Shown here piece by piece: positions 31,224-44,759 of a stretch of DNA of 64,000 bases. This stretch comes from Furcasterigmium furcatum (taxonomy: Eukaryota > Ascomycota > Sordariomycetes > Glomerellales > Plectosphaerellaceae), in contig BCIA01000008.1 in NCBI GenBank assembly GCA_001599815.1, positions 992,001-1,056,000 on the forward strand, written 5' to 3'. The translations under genes were made by a program, and so were the position numbers. The stretch's first letter is position 1, and each line of letters begins with the position of its first letter. The notes under the pieces were generated by a model. The model saw nothing but the letters and a program-made list of their open reading frames with translations. It made no database searches and had not been told where the DNA came from.

Positions 31224-32547
31224 TCAACCCTCCTGCCATGTCGGGTTATTCGTGACAAGCGCCGCCACGACGCTGATATCATCCAGCTTGCCTGCGAACC
31301 AAGTCAGCAACAACCTCCAACGGCGCGAACACTGTCGACTCACCTCCCTCGCTCGCCAAGCCCTCCTCAATAGCATGCTCCATGTACGGGCTCTCCGCAA
31401 AGGGATCCAGCGCAATGTTCTTCGCAGCAGTCACCAGCTCCTCCGCCGCAAACTTCATCCCCCCGTGCGCGCCGTCCCTCCTCTCGCCGTCCGCGCGGCC
31501 CCCCTCCCCGCCCTCCCACCGCTCGAGGCTGTGCCTCACGCTCTCGACGATCTCGTGCTCCCACAGGTTATCGATGACCCCGTCCGTCATGGCCAGCACC
31601 ACGTCGCCGACCTGCACCTCGACCTCGTCCACGACGGCGTTCTCCCGCGGCGTGTCGGGCGAGTTGGTTCCCAGCTGCCGCGGGCAGTCGAACCAGTGCC
31701 ACTGCTCCGTAGTCTTGTAGACGACCTCGCGCTCCCGCGGGCGCAGCACCATGACCTGGCAGTCGCCGAGGTTGGTGACGTAGACGAGCGGGACGGTCTC
31801 GCCGGTCGGCTTGGCGCGGTAGTGGATCTGCGCGCCCGACGCCGTCGTCGTGCCCTGCCAGTTGACCGGTTCGGCGGTCGCGTGGACCGTGGCCTCGTAG
31901 GCGTCCTGGAGGCAGGCGACGGGGGACGGGGTGTACGCACTGCCGCTGTCGGGGCGGGGTTTCGCGGCGTCTTCCTGGAGGGCGGCGACCCAGAAGTGGA
32001 GGATGAGGCGGGCCCAGAGGCTACACGGGGCAGACGGTTAGGGATACATCTCGAGACGATGCTTGGAGGGGAGGGAGGGGAGGAGAGCGTACCCGGCATG
32101 GCCGCGGGGGCGCTGGGACCAGGCGCCTACGCCGTCGTTGGCGCAGATAAAGTAGTCGCTTGCGAAGACGGCGTCGTCGCCGTTGGTGTGGCCGAGGATG
32201 ACATCGCCGTTGACGCGCGCGCGGCGGTCGCGGCTACGGTGGTGGGTGCTCAGGGGATCGGAGAAGGATCCGGAGGGAGGGGAGAGGAAGGGCGGCGGGA
32301 ACGGGCGCGGGGTGCGCTTCGCGAAGAGGGCGTAGCCGGCGTCGAAGCGGAAGGGGAGTACGGGGAAGCCCCGGCCTTGGCTGATGTTCAGGAAGTCGTC
32401 ATCGACGGTCGACAGGAGTCTCTTGATAGGCCGCGAGGTTGACGGCGGCGGCGGCGGGCGAGGGCCGAGGGCGCGGGAGAGCCGAGGCGATAACGGAGAG
32501 GCGGAGGCGGCGGCGAGCGAGGAGGGACCGGGAAATCTCCTCATCAT
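31224..32547 (-). CDS. PTC7: Mitochondrial-type protein phosphatase 2C (PTC7/Azr1 family)
   Basis: Mg/Mn-dependent Ser/Thr phosphatase. Exons: 32547-32093, 32020-31344 and 31291-31224 (1200 nt, 399 aa), with phases closing. The first about 45 residues (MMRRFPGPSSLAAASASPLS and following) are Arg/Ser-rich and lack acids, consistent with a mitochondrial presequence; yeast Ptc7 is mitochondrial. Family motifs: FDAGYALFAKR, GHTNGDDAVFASDYFICAND, DGVGAWSQRPRGHAGLW, YVTNLGDCQVMVLRP, VGDVVLAMTDGVIDNLW and the C-terminal metal motif GKLDDISVVAALV assembled across the last intron. The Asp residues of the bimetal centre are all visible. Met1 or Met2 could be the start. Confidence 0.92.
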
Positions 32548-35500
32548 CTGCGGCGAGGAGGGGATCACGAGGCCGATGCGATGCTGGATCGCAACAGTCC
32601 CGGGTCACAGGGGCTGCTGTCGATGTCCGCCGCGTGCAGTGCATCAGCGATTGATTGTGGTGAGGTGAGAGAGTTCGAGTTGGAGTCGGCCACGCGCGCC
32701 GTGGTTCGCCGGCTTGAGCCGGTTGAATTTGGGGGCGCATTGAGCCTCTGCCACTCTGCCGCAGCCGCGGACTCACTCACTCAGCACTACACGTGATGGC
32801 TGCTGGGAGTCATTTCTGCTCCAACGGTGGCAGAAGTAGGGGCCGATGATCGGAAACGAGTCACTTGTAGGGCCAGATGGGAGCAAGAACAGTGCCAGTG
32901 ATATGGCCAGAGTCATATTAGGTGGTGAGTCTCCCGGCGTGACTCCAGTGGCCAAGTAAATACATAGAGTGATCTGAGCTAGACACATGCCGGAGAGAGC
33001 ATCAGATCAGCAGCCGGCGAGGACCCTGGGTGCATCTCGAATGCCACGCCTCAGCTCGGCGAGCCTACTTCTCCGATCACATCTCACTCAGCTCCTCCCC
33101 TTTCCCGTAAGCGCTGGCACCCTGTTCCGAGATGCTGGAACCAGCGATCGAGCCGCCGCTGTGAAGACTGGTTCACGTTGAATCGGCGCCTACAACACGG
33201 CGCTTACAGTCCCGGTCAACCCGCGAGAGCCTCAGCGGCTGGCTGGCTTGGAGCAAAAATAGCCCGTCGGAGCGATCCGACCGGAACACGACACGAGAGG
33301 CCAACTTTTGAAGCCGTGAGAGGCCATGAGGTGAGGTGAGGCTCTTTCAGGTGGCGCCTCCGCGGGCTTCTTCCACTTCCAGGCGCACCTTGCGCGTGTC
33401 CGCGCGGATTCGTCCCAAGCTGGTAATCGAAAAGTCGATCGGGGACTCAGGGCGGCTCCTCGACGCAGGACGTCAATGCAGTCAGCATGTTTTCACCATC
33501 TGCCGATCTGCTTCAGGTCGATGGGCCAGCCTGAGCACGGCCAGTCATCAGGCTCTGCCGGGTTTCCCAGGCCGCAAATCTGGATTGCTGGATTTCCCGT
33601 CTTACATGTCCATCCGGAAGGATTCCCCTGATGACGATGCCCGAGCCAAGGAGATGCGCCCGAACCAAGAAGATGAGCCCAAGCGCCGCGTGTCGTTGTG
33701 TTGGCTGCTGTGCTGCGCGACACCTGAGCTGAGCTCCCGCGCTCATCCTCCAACGGTCTGAATCCGGGGCTTCGACACCGGACCGGCCTCCGGTGAAGTG
33801 ACGTCAAGCGTCAACGCACTGTCGGCCATTTTTTTTCTCTTCCTTTCAGAGATTGGATGACAGCGTGCTGCAACACCAACGGATTGGCGGGGGAGGTTTT
33901 GGTCTGAGACCTGCTTCAGATCAGCCGTCGCCGCATCGCGACTCGGGCGACTCAGCTGTTCCGAACCCCGATCTCGGTGAGGAGACGAAGATGTCATCGG
34001 GCGGGGGAACAACTCGCGCATCCAGGAGCTAGAGATGTCACTCGCTGAACATTGACGACAAGCACTGGCTCTGGCACAGGCGCCAGACCGCATTCTTGCG
34101 CGCCAAGTCACGCCGCGCGGGGTGCGAGGAGCCGGGCCTGCTGCAAACGAAAGAAGAACATCTGTCGCTCAAGATCGCCAAGTCCAGGCCCCATCACGCC
34201 AGATCTGATCATTGTGGAGGCCTGTTGCTTGCACGTTCCGCGGACACTCCCCAGGAAAGGTAGGCAGGCCGCCAGGTCGAGGGGTTGGTGCCGCGCATCC
34301 GGCGACATCGGTCTCGCATTCGTGATGCCAATTTGCTCCATGCTCCAACATCTGCGCTCACCCGATTGTGGACGACAGTTGCGTGGTTTCGAACCGTGAA
34401 CCTGCGCTATTGAGCGGAGCGCAGCATTCAGGCCGCACGCCCCCATGTCGGTCTGAGGTCCATCACCGGCTGGCCCGGGAATTGCGATCCAGGGTCTTCG
34501 TGAGGGTTGCTGCTGAACGGTGGAACCCTCTGCTGTCCAGCCCACCAAGGGGGGTTGGTTGGTTTGCTGGAGGCCGCTCGGCAGAGACGTTGCCGTGCGT
34601 GCTGGACTCAGGAGAGACAGCAGAGACTGACTGTTCTCTCGTCAGCCGCCGCCGTTGTCCGTTCTCGTAAAAGCTGCTGCCTATCAATAAAAAACACAAT
34701 ACGAGAGACACAGGGCCCCCCTTGTCCCATTCATTGTCGCCCAGTTTCAGAGTGACTGACCACCAGCCAACCAAGAATTGTGGGCAGAGAGAGTCAGAAA
34801 CGTCGTCCGTGGCCTGTTATGGACGAGACATTCAGCAACAACCGACAGGCCAGACCAGCAGGCGGGCTCGGCCGCCAAACTCGTGGCTGGGAAGTGTTCT
34901 GGCGTTTCCATCGGGGCAGGGCCTAATGCACGAGAAACACCCGAGGGGCGACCCGGGACGAATAGAAGGCCTGCGCAGAATCCCCCCGATCCATCTGCGA
35001 AGACCAGCGACTGAGCGAACTGCGTGGTGCCTGCAGGTGCCCTCAGGATCCAGTTGAGCGCATTGAGCGATGGCGGGCTGGGCGAATCAAGTCTCTGGCG
35101 ACTTGCAGAAATGGGATTTAGACTTGACGGGAGGGTATCTGGGGGGCGGCCGCCACCACCACCACTCGTATCGACGGTGTACCTGGAATCAGTGGGCAGC
35201 GGAAGTCCACAGGGCACACGACCCCGTCCGTTGGTCTGTCCTCTTGACCCGCCGCTGGTCTCCTGGCCCTCCTCGCCGCTTCGTATGGACTATCGTCACA
35301 TGGGACAAGGAGCTGCCCACGGGGGGTGAACACGACCACGCCGCAGAGGCACCGCACCCCTTCTCGGGAATGCTCACCTGAGGGCTGTGCACGTTGCCAA
35401 CCTCATTGTGCGAGTAAGACCAGACACCAGACCAGACAGCAGCAGCGGTGGTTCAACTTGGCGCGTGCCATTTCGCCTCTAGTGTCTTGGTTCCTGGTGG

Positions 35501-37811
35501 CTGGTATTGATTGAGGACGGCCGCCAAGCGGCGGTGTCGTCCTGTGTCTTACGTGTGTCGGGCTCGCGCTCACTGACTGCGCCGCCAAAGTCGTCGTCGT
35601 CGTTGCAGACGAGCCGCCGCAGTGGAGATGCCTTCGGGTGCCAGGGGCAATGCCCGGCGGCTGCAGCAGCGTCTCGTCGTGTCAGTGACTTAGCGTCTTG
35701 GGCCGACGCAAGGCCGTGTTCGGCTGGACTCCGCGAAGCGAGTGGATGACGGCGGACGTGTGGCTTGCTCACGGCTTCGGGGCACGGGGGATTAGATGGC
35801 CCTGGATGGGATGGCACACGGCTGGGCAAGACGGGCTCGTAAAGACGACATCGATTGGGTGTCGAGCCGATGTGAGTCTTGGTTTTGGTACACATCGTCC
35901 ATGGATGAACCCATCCCGGGGGGCGGTGACCCGACGGAGGAAGAGATGCGTAAAGTGAAACTGGGAAGTCTGTAACGGCGGTCTAGCAGGTTTGCTGTAT
36001 TAAAGGTCCGCTGGCTGCTGTGCTGACTCGTTCCTTCCCTTCTGACGCTGCCCGGGCTGGCAAAATTGGTACCGAACGTGCCTATCACGAAACCCCCGAG
36101 ACGATCAGAAGGAAGGTGTTACTGGGACCGTGCCTGCCTTCTCTCCCCAGGACTCCATGAATTGAGTTCCAGGTTAAAATCATCCCGTCCAAGACAACGC
36201 AACAACGGGCACACGCACCTCATCCCCCCTCACATCATCATTATTACCCACCAGACCATTTGCCGCCTGGGCGACCTGCCACCGCCGGAGCACAACATCC
36301 ACAGGGCCAAGCCGCCAGTGCAAACGAGACCAGACAGATCCGGAGTTGAATCGCAGCAAACCCCAAACTCCGGACAAGAGAGGAGGCGGTCTGTCGTTCT
36401 CATCGAGAGAATCCCAGGCCATCGGACCCTGGCATCGTCGCGTCGTTATCCCACAGAACGCTGTGTGAGGTCAACCCCGACGAACTAGACGACGCCACGG
36501 CAGATCCGCTGCGTGAACGATCATCAGCGCCCCTCCAAAAAAAAATAAAAAAGGGCAGATCACCATCGGCATCGACAACTCCCTCTGACAGCCCCCAAAA
36601 AGAGCGGGAGCTAGGAAGCGAAGCGAGGCGGGAAAGGAGAATCCGGGACCACGTCGACGTCAAGCGCAACATCCAACAATCCCATTTCACCACCAAGCAC
36701 TTTCACGAAAAGAGGATCCGTCGTCAGCAGTCGAGCATCACCACCACCACCACCGCCCACCCCTGCTCGCGACCCCCCACGAAGAGACACTTCCTAGGGA
36801 CTCGTCTTTGTACCGCCAAAACGGGATTGCGCATCCCCCTCCCTCCCCCAGCCTCTTTCTTGGTGCACACGTACCTCTCTGGCTTGTACTTGCTTGATCT
36901 GAGGCCAGCTTCTTCACACTTCGACTGGCTCCGGCCTTGCCGCCCCGGCTCTTCCGCATCGATCTATAGCGTTACTCACTTCCGGGAGACACTCTCTTTT
37001 CAGCCCGTCCGACAGGACACTCTTCAAAGGTACTAACAGGACGCTGAATCATAAGTACCAGGGTAAGTCCGTCGGGTCCGGAACAGCCGCCGTCATAAAC
37101 CCCCTCATGCCATGCTCCCTCCTCGCCCTCCAACACCTGCTGCACTACACACATCCCTGACATTTTCGAGAAGGTCTCGATTCAAGCCATTCTCCGCAGG
37201 ATAACTGGCCAGCCCCAGTATACCGGTTAGTCTCTCAAATCTCCCTCTCCCTCCCAGCACCAAGGCAGGCCGGTCGCGAATAGTCTGTCCGGCCGCCCAT
37301 TACGTCTTCTATCTGGCTGGCCCGGCTGGGCAATCGTCAGACCCCTTGATCCTGGTTATACGGGCGCCTCTTGTCCCCCGGCTCTGTTTGCCGCCTCCCT
37401 CATCGCTCTCCCTTGCCTTGGAACACCGCTTTCTTCTGTTCACTATATCCATATGTGCTCAAGCACACTGGCCGATATCTCTTTTACTGTCCCTCTCACG
37501 ATTCTTCCCCCTTCCTGAAATTTACCGCGTTCTGCCGTGGCCTCATGTCATCGCCTCTTACACGACACATTCCAGCGCCAGACCTGCGCCTCACCCGCCG
37601 CCGACCTTATTCCGAAACACCTTGATTCGAGGCTCATCAAACATCTCTAGGACTTTTTGCGCCGTCAGGAAGAGCTCCTCATTCCTTCGCCTGTACAAGT
37701 CTCCTCTCGGTAGACTTCCGTGAGTCTGAGTCTGGGTCTCAGTCTCAAACCACCAAGGCACAGAAGCGGCAACGGCTGGACCAGAACCGCCCTCTGTGAA
37801 GCATCGCGAAG
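32548..37811. other. Long gene-poor region, 5.3 kb, divergent PP2C/CAF120
   Basis: There is no convincing protein gene on either strand; open frames are short or GC-driven. The right-hand 1.5 kb is pyrimidine-rich and probably the 5' leader of CAF120. It contains a good non-coding intron candidate at about 37063-37199 (GTAAGT donor, CCCTGAC branch, CCGCAG acceptor). The rest is unexplained and could hold a long non-coding RNA or regulatory DNA. Confidence 0.45.
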
Positions 37812-40800
37812 ATGGGTCGCAACCGAGGTATGTGTGATTCTCTTCTGTTTTGTTGCTTCTGCCATGTTTTCCATACACCGTCGATCGCCTCGACACATCA
37901 CGGCCCTTTCGCACCTCGAATCTGGTTCCACCACGCCGGGCCGCACGCAGATCGCCATCCAGGTTGAAGGGTTGGGGCCGGTGTCGTCACCGGTCTGGGC
38001 GCCCAGCAATCAATTGGGCCGCCAGCGCATCATCCTGCCAGGGTTCCGAGGGCCGGCCACCCTGGAAGTCCAGCCTGCCGTGGTCACCCGCACGCACATC
38101 TTTGCTCCTGGACGGACGCACCAGCGCCGACAGCACACTACGACCACCGACGCAGCGTTCCTGGTAGCATTTCGGCCTGCGGTACAACCCACCCTGGCCC
38201 ATCCATCCATCACAGCGCCAGGGAACGGGAGATCCAGATGTCCGTCAGACCCTAAACCGAACAGGGAATCTACCTACCTGAATTCGAGACCCGGGGTGAT
38301 CGCCAGAACGCGAGTTTTCGGGTTTCTGGCTCGAGCCAGAGACTTGGTGCGGTGGCAGTGCAAAGCTGCAAGGAATTCTCCCCGGCCGCCACGGAATTGA
38401 CTGCCACAGCAGTCGCATGCCTCGTACCTGAACATCCTGCTTGCCCGTCCCCTTTCGGTGCGCGGACGAACAACAACAGCGGCCCACGAACACGCAGCTC
38501 GGGCTCGGCGTTGCTTGGAGCCCCTATCCCTATCCCCAGGACCCTTTCGTCGCCCTCGGGGTGCATTACGTCCCCGGCCTTTTCTGGTGCCTGCGCTGCT
38601 GCTGCGGGCTGCATTGACGGCATCTCTCTCTCGTCACCTAGTGGCCACCCTGCTTGCTCCCTTTCCGCCGCCGCTTGTTACTTCCTTACCCTTGGATCCC
38701 TTCCCCCATCATCCAATTTGCCTGACATTTTCCACGTTCCTGCGCCTGATCAATCCGCACACGCCCCCCCTACCGACACGTTATTACACCGCGTCGTCTC
38801 TCTCGTCCCGCCTGTGTGCTTCAGACTGTTAATTGGGCGCCCCGCTGACCATCTGTCCCTCTTTTTTCTTCCACGTCAACAGTCCTCTCTTTTATGTCCC
38901 AGTTCTCTGGCGGCAACCGAGACTCGAAATCCCCTTCTCCCTCCTCCAGCCCGACCCCCGACAGCTCGCCCTTTGTCAACACCAACGTTGGCGGCATCAC
39001 CCTGCAACAGCACGGCATTCACAAAAAGCCCGTGCCGGCTCCCGCCGCCGCTCCTACACAACCATCACCGCCGCCGGCCGTTCAGTATCCCACCTACGCA
39101 ACGCCGAACCCCTCCTCATTCTACGCCCAGCGCCCCGCTACGCCGCCCTCATCTCAGCACCGCTCGGCAGCACCTGATTCATATGCTTCCTCCCCCGCAA
39201 GCGGCTCGCCCATAAATCCCGCCAGCCCTGCCGCCGGTGGCCACAGACGCACCTCTTCCCGCCCTCTGTCCATGGTGCAGACCTACTCGCCGCCCCTCAT
39301 GGATATCAACGAAGATACCATCCCGGAGCTGCAGCCCATCTTCACATTTCTCAACAGCCATGCCAACAAGCTGTACCAGGAAGGCTACTTCTTGAAGCTC
39401 GACGACCAGAACAGCCGTGCGTCATCCTGCCCCCTGTGTATTGTTGTCGCGTGCATCATCCCGATCGATGCACGTGCATGTGCGAGAGTCTCAGCTAACC
39501 TTGGCATCCCGTCCTTCAGATGGCCGGCCGAATCCCGACCGCACATGGACCGAATGCTTCGCCCAGCTCGTCGGCACCGTCCTCTCCCTGTGGGATGCGG
39601 CTGAACTTGACGCCGCGGGCGAGGATGGCGAGGTCCTGCCCAAGTTCATCAACCTGACTGATGCCTCGATCAAGATGGTGCGACTTCCTGGTGCGCACGC
39701 GAACGATTTTGACCGGCTGACCATTGGATAGATCGAGTCGCTCCCCACGAGGTCCAACGATGAACAGCCCCTTCAGAACATCCTGAGCATTTCCACGGCA
39801 GGCCGCAACCGCTATCTCCTGCACTTCAACTCGCACCACTCCCTCATCCAGTGGACCGCCGGCATCCGCCTCGCCATGTACGAACACTCGACTCTGCAGG
39901 AGGCCTACACTGGTGCCCTGATTGCTGGCAAGGGCAAGACGCTCAACAACATCGGCGTCGTCATGGAGCGCTCCAAGTGGCAATCCGCTGAATGGGTGCG
40001 AGTCCGTTTCGGAGCCGGCGTACCCTGGAGGCGCTGCTGGTGTGTGATCACGCCCCCCGACGAGAAGGAATACCAGAAACAGCAAAAGGAGCTCAAGAAG
40101 AAGTCCCCATACAAGGCCGCCATCCCGCAGCTCAAGGGAGACATCAAGTTCTACGACACCAAGGTCGAGGGCAAGAAGCTGAAGAAGGTGAAGCCCATCG
40201 CTTCCATCACCGACTCGTACTCCGCGTATGCCATCTACCCCCAGGCCAAGTCTTTGATCGACGCCTCGACACTACTCAAGATCGAGGGAAATATCACCAT
40301 CCACTCGGACCCGCCCTCGTCGACCGAGGGTTTCGTCTTCATCATGCCTGAGGTGCACCCCATGGTCAGCGGCTTCGAGATGCTCCTGCGATTCCTCTTC
40401 CCTACCTGGGACACGTTCGGTCTCTATGGTCGCCCAGGAAGGCTTGTTGCAAGCGTTCTGGATGCGCGGTCACTCATGTTCGCCATGCCCAAGCACAAGA
40501 GATACGGCTACCTCGAGATCCTGGACGTCACTGGTCTCATCCTGACCGACGGCAGCGCGACATGGACCGAGCGGGAATGGAGGAGGCAGCTCAAGGAGCT
40601 GACAGGCACCCGGATGAATACGATCGAGGACGTCCCTGATTCTCCCAACAGGGGTCATGGCCGGTCCAGCAGCCGCAGGAGCAACCGTCTCAGCATCAGC
40701 AAGGGTCGTGTCGGCTTCGCAGACGATGCTCCTGGAACTCGCACCTCTCGGTCTCTGTCCCTGACCGGGCCTCCTCGGATGGACTCAGCCCCTCCAGCCC

Positions 40801-43187
40801 TGGAGCAGCACCGGGGACCTCCAGGTATGGCCGCCATGGGCAACATGTCTCACCCGAACAATGCTGGTCCATATGGCGAACCATACGGCAGCCAGCGCCC
40901 GCCCGCTGCTGCCCGCGGACCTGGTGGACCTGGCGGCCCCGGCATGGGCCCCATGGGCCCGCACGATGACTTTGCCCGTAGCGGTGGCCCTCCTACTCCT
41001 TTGGAGGGTATGAGGAACTTGCAGACGCCCGAGCCTGTGTCGAGGCCACCTGCGTTCAACCACGGGCCCAAGGCACGCCCCGTCAGCAAGCCCTACCATT
41101 CTCCCGAGCTTCGCATGGCCAACAGCCGCCTGTCGAACACGACCTTGTCGCAACTGGTAAATGCCGCCGGAGCCGCGGAGGGACACCCTAACGGGCCCCC
41201 GGAAGCGTACTCCGACATGAGGGCGGGCGGGCATAATGCCCCCTACGCACAGCCATCGGTACCTACTCTCGCCAATGACCCCGTGGGAATGCATGCTAAC
41301 GACGACGGGTCTCGTGAAGCTCTGACATCTCCACCTTCCGGTTCCCGGGCGCCCCCGCCATTCCCACCGCCTCTGAACCCCCAGCGGTCCCGGTCACCGA
41401 TGCAGCCCGGATATGGTCCTCCCGGCCCTGGCCCTCGCAGCCCGCTCCCGCCGCACCCACCGTCACGAGGCGGACCTCCCCCGGGTGATGGCCATATGCG
41501 GCCCCCGCAGGCGCCCTACAACAACTTTTCCCGACCTGACGGCGCCCGCACTCCTCCGATCAGCGGCCCTGGTGGCGTTGGTCGTGTGCCGACTCCTGAA
41601 ATGAGAGGCCGCTCTGGGCCGCCCTCGCCACTTCCAGGAGGACCTCAGGCTCCAGCGTTCCAGAACTCGCGGCCTCAGACGCCCAATGGCGGCGACCAGG
41701 GAGGCCCTAGAGGCGCCATGCTGTCACCCCTGAACACGTCCCCGCCAGTCAACCGCAAACCCCTGGGCGGCCGCCCCGATGAGATCCAGACGGCGTCCAG
41801 TGGGGGCAGTTTTACCAGCAACGCGATGAATCAGGCTGGACTCGGCCAGGTCCGACCATTGGATCCCCGCCGCGAGCGTACCCCCCAACCCGAGCAGCAG
41901 CACATGCAACGGCAGTTCAGCGAGAGAAGTGGCGCGAGCAGCCGCTATGACGATGCCTCATCCGCTACCAGCCCCGACTACGCCAGTACCCACAAGTCGA
42001 GCGAGACTCAGGAGTCGATGGATCGCCCCCGAGCGGGCGTCCTCAAGACGGTCGGCGGCGCCGAGCCTCCCATGCCTCAGAAGCCGAACCTTGCGGACTA
42101 CGATCTTCCCGATGTCAACTTCGGGCCAACAGTGAACTACGGCGCCAGCAAGAAGACCCCCCAGCCAATCGCTCCCGGCGGTCCACGGCCGTACTCGCCT
42201 GCCCTGAGGTCACCTCCGCCCACTGGCGGACCTGGCGGACGGGATGCGGCTGATGCCGGCCCTCGCCAGATGGCCTGGCACCCTGGCGCAGCCCACGCGC
42301 CTAGCGGACAGGGGGTGAGTGCCGAGCAGTACGTGCAGTCTCGGGCTGCCATGGGTGGACACACGCGGACGCCCTCCGGCCAGTTACTCAACTCTGCGCG
42401 GTCCCAGACCCCCTCCCCGTCAATGGGTCGCTCCAACTCGCAGGAATTGCTCAGTCACCAACGTCGCAAGAGCTCTGTTGACCTCTTGTCTCGCCCCAGC
42501 TCACGTGGTGCCAACCATATCTTGGACCAGAGGAGCTCGGGAGACATGGCGTCTCACCTCTCGGCCCGGGAGCAGGAGCAGATTGCTCGCATGACCGGCG
42601 GGCCCTTGATCAACATGGGAGGTGGCAGAGGCCAGCAGCCGCCGCAGCAGCAGCAGCAGGGCGGCGGCGGCGGTCTTGTTGGGGCTATCGATGCCCGGGA
42701 GAGGGAGAGGCAGCAGATGAAGCAGGGCTTCAACAGCCAAGCTGTGCAACACGCCATCCACCAGCGGCAGCAACAGCAGTACCAGCAGCAGATGCAGCAG
42801 CAGCAGATTCAGCAGCAGCAGATTCAGCAGCAGCAGATGCAGATGCAAATGCAGCAGCAGGGCATGTACCCGCCAAACATGGGACCGAACATAGGACGTG
42901 GCGGACCTCCCGGACCAGGGCCGTACGGTCAGCCCAGACCCCAGCAGCAGCCGTATGGCGGCGCGCCTCCCATGTCTCCCGGACACGGTGCCTTCCCAAG
43001 AGGCCCCATGCCGATGAGGCAGGGACCTCCGCCGTCACCGGGACCGGGAGGCCCTCAGGGCTTCATGCCACCTCAGGCACCATATGGCGCTCCTGGCCCC
43101 CGTCCCCAGTCCCCTGGTGGAGGCTATGGCGGCCGTGGAGGGCCGCCGCCCCAGGGTCGGCCACCTTATCAGGGCCAGGCGTTCTAA
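37812..43187 (+). CDS. CAF120: CAF120/SKG3-like PH-domain protein (CCR4-NOT accessory subunit family)
   Basis: Large fungal protein related to yeast Caf120/Skg3, linked to the CCR4-NOT complex and bud/cortex localisation. Exons: 37812-37827, 38883-39416, 39520-39677 and 39732-43187 (4164 nt, 1387 aa). The first exon codes MGRNR plus one base. The 1055-bp intron ends with CGCTGACC, a pyrimidine tract and CAACAG, and splices in frame into VLSFMSQFSGGNRDSK. If that exon is not used, the start would be the ATG at 38894. The ordered core (about residues 150-430) contains FLNSHANKLYQEGYFLKL, ECFAQLVGTVLSLWDAAELD, FINLTDASIKMIESLPTRS, RYLLHFNSHHSLIQWTAGIR (the PH fold), and AIYPQAKSLIDASTLLKIEG. The remaining about 950 residues are Pro/Gly/Ser-rich disorder with a polyglutamine tract near the end. 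Confidence 0.9.
42631..42863 (+). repeat. CAG/CAA trinucleotide tracts encoding polyglutamine in CAF120
   Basis: Runs of CAG/CAA with interspersed ATG and ATT codons encode Gln-rich stretches near residue 1210 and 1250-1280. The tract is in frame and compatible with length polymorphism. Confidence 0.8.
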
Positions 43188-44759
43188 GATGGTCTTTCTT
43201 TCACTCCAGGGCATCTTCCCCTCCTTTTTTTTTTCTTTAACTACCTAGGACCTGCATGATTGCATCATGGTAGCGTGTGTGACTTCGGCGTTGGGTTTGC
43301 ATTTGGTCAGGGACCCCCTCAAAGACGTGAAAGAGCGCGAGGCCGCCTCATCAGCCAGGATGATGACTCTGGACACGTGTGCATACAGGCAGGACTGCAT
43401 TCCCTTTTGCGTTTCTTTTGTGGCCGGGGTTTTGTGTGCATGGGCCGGGCTAGGTGCATGACTAGGAAGATGGAAGACCCTGAAGAACGGGATGATGAGA
43501 GATTGAGTGACTTAGCTGAATCGACGTTCTGTGTGTGTACAACCCGCTTGTCTGTGGCATGAACTGTGACTTCGTAGTGATTGAGGCTGCACCGGAAGGA
43601 GAGGTGATAGGGAATTGGGATCGTCTCTCTGTCACTCACCGGGAGAAGGGCTGTGGACATAGATATTGCCAAGGACTGATGCTTAGGTCATCTTGGTGTT
43701 CTTGGGGGCCAATTGCTGCAACCCATCCATTCCCATCCCGCCATCAGACACGGTACAACCCCCCTGGTGGGCTGCCGGCAGTCAGAATGGATCGCCTGAC
43801 GGGAGGGAGCCTGGCCGGGGGTCTGAGGGACGAGAGCAATCATGGGAAGAACCAAGCCTTGAAGAATTGAGAGTATGTTTCTCTTTACTTCGAGAAATAG
43901 AGATGGGCTCTTGTGGAACTTCAAGTTAAAACACTAAAGAGACAGTCAGTACCTGAAAGGCCAGTCCCGTCCGGTCCCTGGATCGCCCGTGTATTTTCCG
44001 ACCCGTTGGCTGGTGAGGCGCTGCCGTGGAACCCGGCACAGTGGAGGCTCGTGACAATGGGGGGGTTTGGGGGAGCACCCACAGCCAGCCAGTGGTCTTG
44101 CGTCTGCTGGCGGGGCATCGCGAATTGAGAGACAGTGACCAGTCAGTTGCCTCGACGGAGGAAGGAGCGAGCTGCATGACCAACCGTCACCACCTCACCT
44201 CCCTCGACGACGACAACAAACATCTTGGGGCTCTGGTCCGCCTGATCGTTTTTGCCTTGGGACAACATCCACGCGCCGGCACTCCATATATATTCCTTTC
44301 CTCCGGCCACCCGCCGCTCACTGTCGAGTCTGAGGAGCCTCTCCCTCTTTTAGTTTCCTTTACGAGTACGACTTCCGAGCAGCAGCCTTGCTTTTTCTCC
44401 CCGACGACGGACGGACGAACCATCACCCGCCCCCAGCTTCCGCCTCCTGACTTGACGACCAGCTTGCTTTTCCCGACGGCCTTGGATGACGCCCGCGACT
44501 GGTCGAGTCAGCCGAGTCTCTGCGACCATCCCCCCGAGGACCTGACGGGGGAGAACTGACCTGGTTGCCCCGCCGATTCTCGATCTGCCTCCCGACCTAC
44601 AACACCCATGCGACCTCATCGCGACACTGCTGCCTGACTTTGCGCCCACACACAACTGGTGCCTCGAGTCTCAGCGCGGTCACTCACCGAAGGGAGCTCG
44701 AGGCGGCAGCCTGCGTTTGTTTCCCCGCCTCGTCTTGTCCTTCCGACCAGCCAGACCAG
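43188..44759. other. Intergenic region, 1.6 kb
   Basis: This is the 3' flank of CAF120 (a T-rich run at about 43225) and the promoter of the FHA kinase. A TATATATA-like element lies at about 44286, and a pyrimidine-rich leader precedes the ATG. No further gene is seen. Confidence 0.45.

Noticed and set aside
31252..32442. 396-codon plus-strand frame opposite the PP2C gene
   Set aside because: Antisense shadow; the minus-strand exons encode a full PP2C with correct phases.
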